64,000 nt of DNA, taken from DASRDB01 sp035652815. Lineage in GTDB: Bacteria; Chloroflexota; Ktedonobacteria; Ktedonobacterales; Ktedonobacteraceae. Of this stretch, positions 8,401 through 15,380 are shown piece after piece (position 1 is the stretch's first letter; each line of letters opens with the position of its first letter). The stretch covers positions 458,232-522,231 of the forward strand of contig DASRDB010000001.1 in NCBI GenBank assembly GCA_035652815.1. Reading direction: 5' to 3'. Position numbers and translations under genes: made by a program. The notes below the pieces were generated by a model. That model saw nothing but the letters and a program-made list of their open reading frames with translations. It was not told the origin of the DNA and made no database searches.

Positions 8401-8859
8401 TCAGAGATGCTGGCAGCGCAGCGAAATGATGCCGGGAGCGAAGTGATTTGCTTTCTGCAAATATTCCTGCTCGTTTGCCTCAATCATCAGCTTGTGCATG
8501 ACGACCACATCCCCATCCGGTAAAGGCTCGGCAGGCTGCAAGCACAGTTCCATGACCGCGCAGCCCTTCTCGTAGACCTTGACCAGTCCTCCCGCCCCGG
8601 GAATGCGATAGACGCGATTATCGATTGTCGGGCTTGGCACCTCCAGGTAACCGAACTTAATGAGTTGTTGGTACTGATTCTCGGAAAGCATCTCGCGCAG
8701 CAAGGCCTTCGCCCTGCTCTCGGCGGAGAGATGCTCGCTCACCGATTCACGGAAACGTCCCATCCGACCATCAGGTGCCTGGGAGAGGTAGTAAATCGCC
8801 AGGAGCAAAAACAACAGCCAGATTCCAAGAAAGAGGCTGAGCGTTTCCCACATTGCCAC
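8401..8859 (-). CDS. Membrane-anchored protein of unknown function
   Basis: A 152-residue protein with one N-terminal membrane helix (LFLGIWLLFLLLAIYYL) and a soluble domain containing LLREMLSENQYQQLIKFGYL, NRVYRIPGAGGLVKVYE, and VVVMHKLMIEANEQEYL. I do not recognise the family. It is the second gene of a two-gene operon, nine bases after the Gly-Gly protein gene, and is followed by a terminator. GTG 8859 follows AAGGAG at five bases; ATG 8853, two codons later, is the alternative start. Confidence 0.7.
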   Translation of the reverse strand: MAMWETLSLFLGIWLLFLLLAIYYLSQAPDGRMGRFRESVSEHLSAESRAKALLREMLSENQYQQLIKFGYLEVPSPTIDNRVYRIPGAGGLVKVYEKGCAVMELCLQPAEPLPDGDVVVMHKLMIEANEQEYLQKANHFAPGIISLRCQHL

Positions 8860-8868
8860 GTTGTCTCC

Positions 8869-9114
8869 TTAGCCACCCACTACACGCGGCACCATCACAA
8901 TCTGCTCGGCGGTGCGGTCAAACGTTTCCAGACGCTCTACAGGTTTACCAGCTTCGACTCTAAAGGCGGTTGCGCCTCGGGCGCGCTCTTCATTGAAGAT
9001 GCGCTCAGCTTCTCGGATTGCCGCCACAGCTTCGGGATCGTTGGCCTCCGCCTTATTGGCATCCCACACGATCCGATCATCACCGCGCCGGGACATAACC
9101 CGCAGCATACCCAT
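8869..9114 (-). CDS. 81-residue protein with C-terminal Gly-Gly, unknown function
   Basis: A small charged protein beginning MGMLRVMSRRGDDRIVWD, with a helical middle (EAVAAIREAERIFNEERARG), a likely strand pair (ATAFRVEAGKPVERLETF) and the tail EQIVMVPRVVGG. The Gly-Gly terminus after a hydrophobic strand is like the end of MoaD/ThiS sulphur carriers and ubiquitin-like modifiers, but the rest is too short and helical to call a beta-grasp fold by eye. AAGGAG lies seven bases before ATG 9114; an open frame continuing far upstream lacks such a site and is ignored. First gene of the operon with the membrane-anchored protein. Confidence 0.7.
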   Translation of the reverse strand: MGMLRVMSRRGDDRIVWDANKAEANDPEAVAAIREAERIFNEERARGATAFRVEAGKPVERLETFDRTAEQIVMVPRVVGG

Positions 9115-9195
9115 GATCTGTCTCCTTCGTTGTACAATACACCCTGTACTTACACGATGCTGTTTGACCATTTCCCCCTCTTCAGGGATAGAATC

Positions 9196-9225
9196 AGCAT
9201 AGCATGGTTTGGTGAAACAAGTCAA
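9196..9225 (-). promoter_or_regulatory. Likely promoter of the 9114-8401 operon
   Basis: On the minus strand TTGACT (9220-9225) and TATGCT (9196-9201) are separated by 18 bases, a good sigma-70-type match about 80 bases upstream of the ATG at 9114. Confidence 0.55.
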
Positions 9226-9364
9226 GGTTGACAAGGCAGGAAAACCATGAGACCGGAAAGTTAAGAGGGTTGTCTCTTTAGAAGAAAAAGCCTCCACATA
9301 TTCATAACGCAATACGCAAAACATTGCATATAATTTGCAAAAGTAATGTTTAGGTTTCAAATAC

Positions 9365-9393
9365 TTGACAAAGGAAATATTTTCCAATATACT
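9365..9393 (+). promoter_or_regulatory. Consensus sigma-70 promoter of the LuxR-type gene, with spacer dyad
   Basis: TTGACA (9365-9370), a 17-base spacer and TATACT (9388-9393) make a near-perfect promoter about 100 bases upstream of ATG 9492. The spacer carries the dyad GGAAATATTTTCC, a plausible operator that would block the polymerase when bound. Confidence 0.7.
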
Positions 9394-9491
9394 TTGCTTG
9401 TTAACTTTTTTCTTGCCTTTTATACCTCTTCTATCACCAGGTTTACATAATGGTCTACCACGACCAATAACATTATTCACATGGGGGAATA

Positions 9492-10133
9492 ATGCGCCTA
9501 AATATGCTAGATGAGCAGAATCAATACGACCTGGCCAAAGAGCAAGCGGTTCTCCAAGAGTGGAATTATCTCCAGCAATCACTCTTTCGGCTATTTTCTA
9601 CCAAGAAGGTAACAGCGTCTTCCAAGCGCTGCTTCCTGGCAGATACAATCTCACACCTTACCAGGAAGCAAGCTAGTATCTGCTGGGATGAAACACCTGA
9701 CGATCATTTAATACCGCAAGGATATTGCTATGAAATAAAATACGGGCAAATTCACTATGATTGGCTAGAATTGGCTCCAAACTATCTCGTTTCAAATTTG
9801 TTGCCGGATATTCCGCAACAGTTTGCTAATGTTTGCGCATTATTGCTCTATCTGGCGGAGCATGAAAAATTCGTTAATTATCACCTGTCACAAATTCCAC
9901 CACTTCATCCTCGTCGTTCTGGTTTCCAATTGACTAAACGTGAACAAGAGGTATTACAAGGATTAATGCGAGGTGAAAGCAGGGAAGAAATGGCCCAACG
10001 TTTAGGGGTCGAAAAAACAACCATCCATTCACATATCCAACGGCTTTATAACCGGCTGGATGTCCACAGCGCGCAAGAGGCCATAGTGCGCGCTTTCGTA
10101 TGGAGATTAGTGGATTGGCTGGATATGCCTTAG
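9492..10133 (+). CDS. LuxR-type helix-turn-helix transcriptional regulator
   Basis: A 213-residue protein whose last 65 residues form a LuxR/GerE DNA-binding domain: LTKREQEVLQGLMRGESREE, followed by MAQRLGVEKTTIHSHIQRLYNRLDV. The N-terminal 145 residues are not a receiver domain or a familiar sensor and contain several Trp and Tyr residues. GGGG lies five bases before the ATG. It is transcribed from the strong promoter at 9365-9393 and is followed by a terminator, so it is monocistronic. The downstream MauE-like gene is a possible target. DNA-binding role is firm; signal unknown. Confidence 0.85.
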   Translation: MRLNMLDEQNQYDLAKEQAVLQEWNYLQQSLFRLFSTKKVTASSKRCFLADTISHLTRKQASICWDETPDDHLIPQGYCYEIKYGQIHYDWLELAPNYLVSNLLPDIPQQFANVCALLLYLAEHEKFVNYHLSQIPPLHPRRSGFQLTKREQEVLQGLMRGESREEMAQRLGVEKTTIHSHIQRLYNRLDVHSAQEAIVRAFVWRLVDWLDMP

Positions 10134-10161
10134 TCTATTTGCTTTTCCAATGATTAGCTCC

Positions 10162-10208
10162 AGGTTCTATAGGTCCTTTTGAGAAAGGCGCTATAGAACC
10201 TTTGTTTT
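10162..10208 (+). terminator. Intrinsic terminator of the LuxR-type gene
   Basis: Perfect 11-bp arms AGGTTCTATAG (10162-10172) and CTATAGAACCT (10191-10201), followed by TTGTTTT. Confidence 0.85.
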
Positions 10209-10256
10209 CATCTTCACAGATGAAAAATTCGGGTTAAAAATTCATCTGTGAAGATG
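10209..10256. repeat. Perfect 16-bp inverted repeat next to the terminator
   Basis: CATCTTCACAGATGAA (10209-10224) is repeated in inverted form at 10241-10256 around a 16-base loop. It directly abuts the terminator and could be an operator or RNA hairpin for the downstream genes. A related sequence, TCACTTCAGATGAAAGTGA, lies just upstream of the gene at 11523. Confidence 0.75.
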
Positions 10257-10345
10257 AAGACAGAAAAGCTACCAACATTTACTATTAAGGGTAGAAATAG
10301 ACTTAACTTGAATTATTAGAAAGGAGGCACATATTTCTCCAACTG

Positions 10346-10552
10346 TTGCTCAAAACTATTAGAAGTACAACACCCATCTGGAATGGTTATCCAGAGAAGA
10401 ATCTAACGATGAGGCAAAATGCTCTGGGAAAGTTCGGAGCCTCCGACAGAGTGCCGAGGACGGAAGTCACCGCTAAAAGATCAGTGTTTGAGAAGTTACC
10501 TGTAAAGCGTTTGCAGGATGAAAGAAACACAAGGATGGCCTTTGGAAAGTAA
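10346..10552 (+). CDS. Possible small basic protein (68 codons), doubtful
   Basis: An open frame beginning with TTG or, in frame, an ATA at 10331 that lies three bases after AAAGGAGG. The product would be basic (MLKTIRSTTPIWNGYPEKN at the start, a later MRQNALGKFGASD). I recognise no family. A strong ribosome site without a standard start codon at the right distance is odd; the stretch may instead be a leader RNA of the MauE-like gene. Confidence 0.25.
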   Translation: MLKTIRSTTPIWNGYPEKNLTMRQNALGKFGASDRVPRTEVTAKRSVFEKLPVKRLQDERNTRMAFGK

Positions 10553-10597
10553 TTTAGTTTTTGTCTGCAAGATGCAGATAGCGAAAGGATAAGCGCA

Positions 10598-11443
10598 ATG
10601 TTAGAAGTTCTCTTTTTCCTTACAATAGGTTTGCGATGGGTTGTAGCAACAATTTTAGTTTACTACGGCATAACCAAGCTTTTTACTTCTAAGATTCCTT
10701 TCGAGCTTGCTATCTCAAGCTACAGGTTATTACCACAATGGTCTGTGCGTCCAATAGCCAATATTCTTCCCCTAGTGGAGATCATTCTCGGTAGTACTCT
10801 CCTCCTTAATAGAGCTAGTACTGCAGCAACTTTGGGAACGCTGTTGCTCCTACTTCTTTTCTTAGGTGCAATGGGAAGTGCGCTCTTGAGAGGGCTTCAG
10901 ATTGATTGTGGTTGTGCTGGTAAAAAAAGTATGAGCCTCAAGTCAGGTTTCCTAAGAAACTTGGGTCTTTTTTGGGGACTCCTCATCTCTGCGGGATTAC
11001 GATTACAGTTCATGAATACACAAATTCCGCCTATACATTTACCAGCCATTGAGTTGGTTCTTCTCAGCCTTACTATGCTGCTCGGCATACTCTCGGCTTT
11101 CAACTCCAATGCAACAAGAGTTGTCATTGCTCATAGTACGAGACGGTCAGTTCAAAATAGGAGACGCCAATTCTTACATACAACAGGTATGGTAGCAGCA
11201 AGTCTCTTAGCACTCTGGTTTCTTGATCGACAAGATGTTGCCCTTGCAGACCCCCCTCCTTGTGATTGTAATTGCCTGGGTGATATAGTAGAAACATATG
11301 ATTGTAATACATACTGTCCCCCTGGCTGTGGCTGCCCTTGCTCCGCTCCCATATTCGCCATTTACTATGAAGTATGTTGTACGAGAACAAATACTCTCTG
11401 CGACAAAAGTGTAGCCATCGTCGGCTATCACCCGTGTTGTTAA
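10598..11443 (+). CDS. MauE/DoxX-like membrane protein fused to Tat-type signal and Cys-rich tail
   Basis: A 281-residue protein in two parts. Residues 1-170 are a four-helix MauE/DoxX-like membrane module, with the redox-type motif IDCGCAGK near residue 105. Around residue 188 comes RRRQFLHTTGMVAASLLALW, a twin-arginine-type signal, and then a 60-residue tail with 13 Cys, including CDCNC, CPPGCGCPC, EVCC and a terminal CC. In methylamine utilisation, MauE and the Tat-exported, disulphide-rich MauA light chain are separate proteins; here the two features are joined. The tail has no Trp, so it cannot form the TTQ cofactor. AAAGGA lies eight bases before the ATG. Function unknown; disulphide-related envelope role is an inference. 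Confidence 0.7.
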   Translation: MLEVLFFLTIGLRWVVATILVYYGITKLFTSKIPFELAISSYRLLPQWSVRPIANILPLVEIILGSTLLLNRASTAATLGTLLLLLLFLGAMGSALLRGLQIDCGCAGKKSMSLKSGFLRNLGLFWGLLISAGLRLQFMNTQIPPIHLPAIELVLLSLTMLLGILSAFNSNATRVVIAHSTRRSVQNRRRQFLHTTGMVAASLLALWFLDRQDVALADPPPCDCNCLGDIVETYDCNTYCPPGCGCPCSAPIFAIYYEVCCTRTNTLCDKSVAIVGYHPCC

Positions 11444-11522
11444 AAATACCCCGGCATGTCGGGTTGAGGTTCATTGTTGATTAGTAGCTCTCACTTCAGA
11501 TGAAAGTGAAGGAGGAACAAAG

Positions 11523-11852
11523 ATGACACAGCATAGTATTGATATTCTTCCAGGCTCGGCACAAGTTGGAGTTCCTGCCCATCAACTGCTTAACGACCCG
11601 CGTTTGAAACAGGCTCAGATAAAATGTCCTCTTTGTCAGACAATGGTTGATATACCCAAAACCCTTGAACAAGACATCAGGGCATTAGCCGCTCAACTTG
11701 GAGGCGAAGAATCGCCCATCTTATTCCGTATTATCCATCCAGCCAATATTCCAGAAGTTACCTCCCCTCATGAAGTACGTAACAAGGTCACAGACCCGGC
11801 GAGATACGCACAATTAAAAGATGTGTGGGAAAAGAACAAAGGAAAGAAGTAA
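11523..11852 (+). CDS. Small CxxC protein of unknown function
   Basis: A 109-residue protein with one CPLC motif (IKCPLCQTMVDIPKT) and an acidic/helical remainder ending in WEKNKGKK. It has an excellent ribosome site, AAGGAGG, seven bases before the ATG. No signal peptide or membrane segment is visible. It lies 79 bases after the MauE/Cys-rich gene and probably belongs to the same unit. I do not recognise the family; the CxxC could bind zinc only with a partner or serve as a redox pair. Confidence 0.65.
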   Translation: MTQHSIDILPGSAQVGVPAHQLLNDPRLKQAQIKCPLCQTMVDIPKTLEQDIRALAAQLGGEESPILFRIIHPANIPEVTSPHEVRNKVTDPARYAQLKDVWEKNKGKK

Positions 11853-11873
11853 CCAAAGACGAAGTGATTGGCC

Positions 11874-11946
11874 GGAAGCCACCCGCAAGGGGATGCCTCT
11901 ACAGGCGGTTCCGTATTGTAGAGCCATTCCCTTGCGGGTGGCTTCC
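11874..11946. repeat. Family B palindromic repeat, copy 2
   Basis: Perfect 18-bp arms (GGAAGCCACCCGCAAGGG at 11874-11891 and its inverse at 11929-11946). It lies between the convergent genes ending at 11852 and 11990 and may act as a terminator hairpin. Confidence 0.85.
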
Positions 11947-11989
11947 TTCCCTTTTATCTGCGGATGGCTTACAATTCTCTACAAATGTC

Positions 11990-14140
11990 TCACAACAACA
12001 ACCCCGGCAGCATAAACACAAACCTACTCCCCTCACCTGGCACACTTTCAACGCCCACCTTACCCTCATGCAAATCCACAATCATCTTCACAATGGCAAG
12101 ACCCAGACCCTGGCCGCTGGAGCGACCGCTGCCACCGAGCGGTATCTGGTAGAAGCGCTCGAAGATCCGTTCCTGCTGTTCAGGAGGAATACCCATTCCT
12201 GTATCGCGCACCCACACCTCTACCTGCTTTTGTGGCTCCTCGCCTTCTTGCTCACCATTATTCGTCGATTCGATGACGCGCGCGCCAATCGTTACCTTGC
12301 CGCCTGCGGGCGTGAAACGCAGGGCGTTGCTGAGGAGATTGCGTAGCACCTGTTGCAGGCGCACGGGGTCGGCATAGATCGAGGGGAAGTCTGAGGGAAT
12401 CTCTACTGAGATGGTGAGGCCGTTATCAGTGGCCGTCAGTTCGAGTTCTTCTACGGCGCGGGCGACCAGTTCGATCAGGTTGACGATCTCGCGGTTGAGG
12501 CGCAACTGGCCGGAGTCGGCGCGGGAGACGAGCAAGAGGTCTTCGACCAGGGCGTAGAGATGCTCGCTGCCACTGCGCGCCCGGCGAATAAATTCTTTTT
12601 GCTGCTCCTCAAGCTCTCCGGCGATACCGGTCAGAGCAAGGTCGAGGTAGCCGTTGATGGCGTTGATGGGCGAGCGGAGTTCGTGTGTAATCATAGAGAG
12701 AAAGTTGGCCTTCATGCGCGTCATGTCGCGAATGGCCGTCATGTCTCGCGCAATCAGTACGCAAAACGGGTTATTGGAGACGGAAACGGGCGTGATGCTC
12801 AGGCCAATCGAGCGAGAGACGCCCTTTACAGGCACTTCGATTTCGACATAGGGAAGCGGCTGCTGCTCCTGGATGGCGCTTTGAATCTGGTAAAGTTCCC
12901 GGCATTCCTCGCTGGCAAAGTCGTTATCGCAGCCAAAGAGTTCCAGGTACTCCATGCCAACAATCTGCTGCGGCTCAAGGCCGAAGATGCGCCCGAAGGA
13001 GGGATTGACCTCAAGGAAGCAGGCATTGGTTCCGAGCAGGGCAATACCGTCCGAACTGGCCTCGACTATGGCGCGCAACTGTTCCTGGTCGCTGCGCACG
13101 CGATGGAAGAGTTCCACGTTCTCGAGCGCCGCCGCTGCCATATTGCTCAGGTTGCGCAGCAGGCGCAGTTCCTCGCTGGCATACGGCGTGGTGCGGCGCA
13201 GGACAAGCGCGCCATATAAGACATCCTTTGAAACGAGGGGAGCGGCCATCTGCGCTTCGTTCGAGCCTTCCTCGGGAACGCAGCCCTCGTCCTGCGGGTA
13301 TTTCACGGGAGTACGCAGCATGGGATGGCGATGCACCGCTGCCCAGGCGACCAGCGATTCTGAATTTGCAAGGCTGATAGATTGATCGGGCAGGCGACCA
13401 ATTGTCAATACTTCATCATTAGAACTTCCATCGCTTGAAAGCGTGGCAGATAGTTCGGCGACCGGATAGAGTTCCTGCGCCCGTTCTTCATAAGCATAAA
13501 TACGCGCAGTCTGAGATGGAATGAGGCGCTGCATGTTGAGCAAGATGGTGCGATAGAGCGATTCGGCATCGCGGAGCGTGGTGATGCCATGCGAGAGGTT
13601 CATCAGCATCTCGAGCTGGCTGGCCTGTCGCTGCGCCAGTTCGGCCTGCCGCGCATTGCTAATGGCAAGCACAGCCTGGTCGGCAAAGATGGTCAGCATA
13701 TGCAGCTTGCGCGCATCAAATACACCCGTTTCGGGACTGCTGACGGTGAGCGTGCCGATAAAGGTCTCTTTATCGATCAGGGGCACGCAGGCCATCGAAC
13801 CGACCGGATAGCGGCCCAGACGCTTGAAACGGGGATCGAGACTAACATCGGAAATGACCAGCGGCTCGCGATGCTCGGCCACCCAGCCCGCCACACCCTC
13901 GCTTTTCTGGAAGCGCGTGCGGCGCGGCGTGCGACCATCCTTTTGCAGCGCGGCCAACGTCACCAACGCCGTCCCGGCGATATCGAGCAACGCCACCGAG
14001 CAATGCTCCACTTCAAGCAGCGCCCCGGCGTTCTGCACAATCTTTTGCAATACATCAACCAGTTCTTGCGATTCGCCCTCAACAGGAGCCATACCATGTA
14101 AAGATTGACGATATAAGGTAAAAGTGATATCGGTCGTCAT
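11990..14140 (-). CDS. GAF-GAF-PAS sensor histidine kinase (soluble)
   Basis: A 716-residue cytoplasmic kinase with no membrane segment. Two GAF domains (about 25-165 and 185-340; the first has EGVAGWVAEHREPLVISDV and GSMACVPLI), one PAS domain (about 355-470), a HisKA domain with the phospho-acceptor His in MITHELRSPINAINGY (about residue 484) and a HATPase domain with LLSNALRFTPAGG, DTGMGIP and GQGLGLAIV boxes. Start at 14140 is supported by AAAGGA seven bases upstream, while an in-frame ATG at 14194 lacks one. No response regulator gene is adjacent, so this is an orphan kinase. Confidence 0.93.
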   Translation of the reverse strand: MTTDITFTLYRQSLHGMAPVEGESQELVDVLQKIVQNAGALLEVEHCSVALLDIAGTALVTLAALQKDGRTPRRTRFQKSEGVAGWVAEHREPLVISDVSLDPRFKRLGRYPVGSMACVPLIDKETFIGTLTVSSPETGVFDARKLHMLTIFADQAVLAISNARQAELAQRQASQLEMLMNLSHGITTLRDAESLYRTILLNMQRLIPSQTARIYAYEERAQELYPVAELSATLSSDGSSNDEVLTIGRLPDQSISLANSESLVAWAAVHRHPMLRTPVKYPQDEGCVPEEGSNEAQMAAPLVSKDVLYGALVLRRTTPYASEELRLLRNLSNMAAAALENVELFHRVRSDQEQLRAIVEASSDGIALLGTNACFLEVNPSFGRIFGLEPQQIVGMEYLELFGCDNDFASEECRELYQIQSAIQEQQPLPYVEIEVPVKGVSRSIGLSITPVSVSNNPFCVLIARDMTAIRDMTRMKANFLSMITHELRSPINAINGYLDLALTGIAGELEEQQKEFIRRARSGSEHLYALVEDLLLVSRADSGQLRLNREIVNLIELVARAVEELELTATDNGLTISVEIPSDFPSIYADPVRLQQVLRNLLSNALRFTPAGGKVTIGARVIESTNNGEQEGEEPQKQVEVWVRDTGMGIPPEQQERIFERFYQIPLGGSGRSSGQGLGLAIVKMIVDLHEGKVGVESVPGEGSRFVFMLPGLLL

Positions 14141-14348
14141 AGGCAGTCCTTTAACATATCGATGAGCATGCAGTTTTTTTCGTCCTCGTCGCAAGCAAAT
14201 ACCCCGTTTCCACGACGCTATCTATTTTATCGGCAATATATGAGCCACGCTTAATACAACCCCACCACACAGCTAGTATAACATTGCGGTCGTTTGCTGG
14301 CCGCAATGTAAGTAAGATGGGCTATATTGAGGGAAGCTGAACGCGATA

Positions 14349-15098
14349 TTACAAGAGAGGCACCCCTTTGCCCTCTTCCTGATACATTTTTACGCGGCCT
14401 TCGGACGGAAGGAAGAGCGAGATGGCCGTAGCAAATGCCAGAATCTTTGAGATCACATTCAGAGCAAATGGAAGGGGAGTTGCCGGATACGCAAAGCCAA
14501 ACAAGGCCCAGACCGCGAAGATCAAAAACATGGACCCCAGAAGGAACAGCGTATATCTCGACAGCTTCATGAAAGGCGATAGCATGAGCATCGCAAAACT
14601 GGAGATCTCTATCAGAAAAAGAGGTAAAAAGTAGAGCAGCGTAAACGCTACATGAGGAGTGGGTGGATACGTTCGCCCCATCACAATCAGATCGAATGGA
14701 AGCTCGAAGATCATCGGCGCAGCGATTGTACCTACAATGGCGCTGCCAACAGCCATCCAGAACCCACGACTCTGTGCCAGGTACACTATGACGAAAAAGG
14801 CAATCGCCGCCGAGGTCATTGTTACGGGAAGGATCGGATTCATCGGCCCCGTGAAACGAATTCCCTGCACCTTATCCGCAAGCCCGTAGATGCCCGCTGC
14901 CATCAGGAACGTCATTGCCGACAACAACCAGATTACGACAAGTAAAACGCCAAAGGCCTTTCCAGGCCTTTTGATAGCTATTGGAGAATGTAGTCTACTC
15001 GCTAAGAAGATCAAGACACCGGTGACAATAAACAGGACAACGGCCAGTATGATGGAGCTACTTCCTGTATAAGGACTCCACGTTCCATAGTGAGTCAT
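14349..15098 (-). CDS. Polytopic membrane protein of unknown function
   Basis: A 249-residue protein with about seven hydrophobic segments (for example SIILAVVLFIVTGVLIFLAS and AFGVLLVVIWLLSAMTFLMA) and a short cytoplasmic-looking tail. I see no catalytic or transport motif. AGGGAG lies seven bases before the ATG. The gene is divergent from the zinc-ribbon/LamG-type gene, and both face a perfect palindrome that contains mirror-image promoters, so the two are probably expressed together. Confidence 0.7.
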   Translation of the reverse strand: MTHYGTWSPYTGSSSIILAVVLFIVTGVLIFLASRLHSPIAIKRPGKAFGVLLVVIWLLSAMTFLMAAGIYGLADKVQGIRFTGPMNPILPVTMTSAAIAFFVIVYLAQSRGFWMAVGSAIVGTIAAPMIFELPFDLIVMGRTYPPTPHVAFTLLYFLPLFLIEISSFAMLMLSPFMKLSRYTLFLLGSMFLIFAVWALFGFAYPATPLPFALNVISKILAFATAISLFLPSEGRVKMYQEEGKGVPLL

Positions 15099-15184
15099 GG
15101 CGGTCTCCCTTCTCTGTTTGAGAAAAAATCATTGCTACAGGAACATTCATGGGGAACCATTCCCAGTGTGTCTCTTCATTCACC

Positions 15185-15213
15185 TTGACAAGAGTATTGC
15201 GATATGTTATATT
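15185..15213 (+). promoter_or_regulatory. Rightward promoter inside the palindrome
   Basis: TTGACA (15185-15190), 17 bases, TATATT (15208-15213). It would drive the zinc-ribbon/LamG-type gene at 15381, leaving a leader of about 160 bases that begins inside the palindrome. Confidence 0.7.
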
Positions 15214-15214
15214 A

Positions 15215-15243
15215 AATATAACATATCGCAATACTCTTGTCAA
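15215..15243 (-). promoter_or_regulatory. Leftward promoter inside the palindrome
   Basis: Mirror image of the rightward promoter: on the minus strand TTGACA (15238-15243), 17 bases, TATATT (15215-15220). It would drive the membrane protein gene starting at 15098. The two -10 boxes are one base apart, so the promoters should compete. Confidence 0.7.
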
Positions 15244-15380
15244 GGTGAAAAGAAGAGAAATCCATACCGGAAAGGTTCATATGCTTAACGTCTTAATTAT
15301 CAGGCGGATTTGATATAAAAGCCGAGGATTATGCTCGGGCAGGCAACACTGCATAGAGTATAAACAGAGGAGGATCAGCT

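Larger units (their letters stand above)
9115..9491. other. A+T-rich divergent intergenic region
   Basis: Separates the Gly-Gly protein operon (minus) from the LuxR-type regulator (plus). Contains one promoter for each direction, listed separately, and no supported gene. Confidence 0.6.
10134..10597. other. Intergenic region with terminator, dyad and a doubtful small ORF
   Basis: Between the regulator and the MauE-like gene. It holds a terminator (10162-10208), a perfect 16-bp-arm dyad (10209-10256), an AAAGGAGG sequence at 10320-10327 and a small open frame (10346-10552). Confidence 0.55.
15171..15258. repeat. Perfect 35-bp-arm palindrome between divergent genes
   Basis: Arms 15179-15213 and 15215-15249 are exact inverted complements around a single base (15214). 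Pairing resumes after a small bulge through 15171-15177 and 15252-15258. The sequence is unrelated to repeat families A-C. Confidence 0.95.

Noticed and set aside
8869..9582. Long minus-strand frame with an upstream start giving a 237-residue protein
   Set aside because: The upstream part crosses the promoter region and has no coding character; a strong ribosome site marks ATG 9114 as the start.
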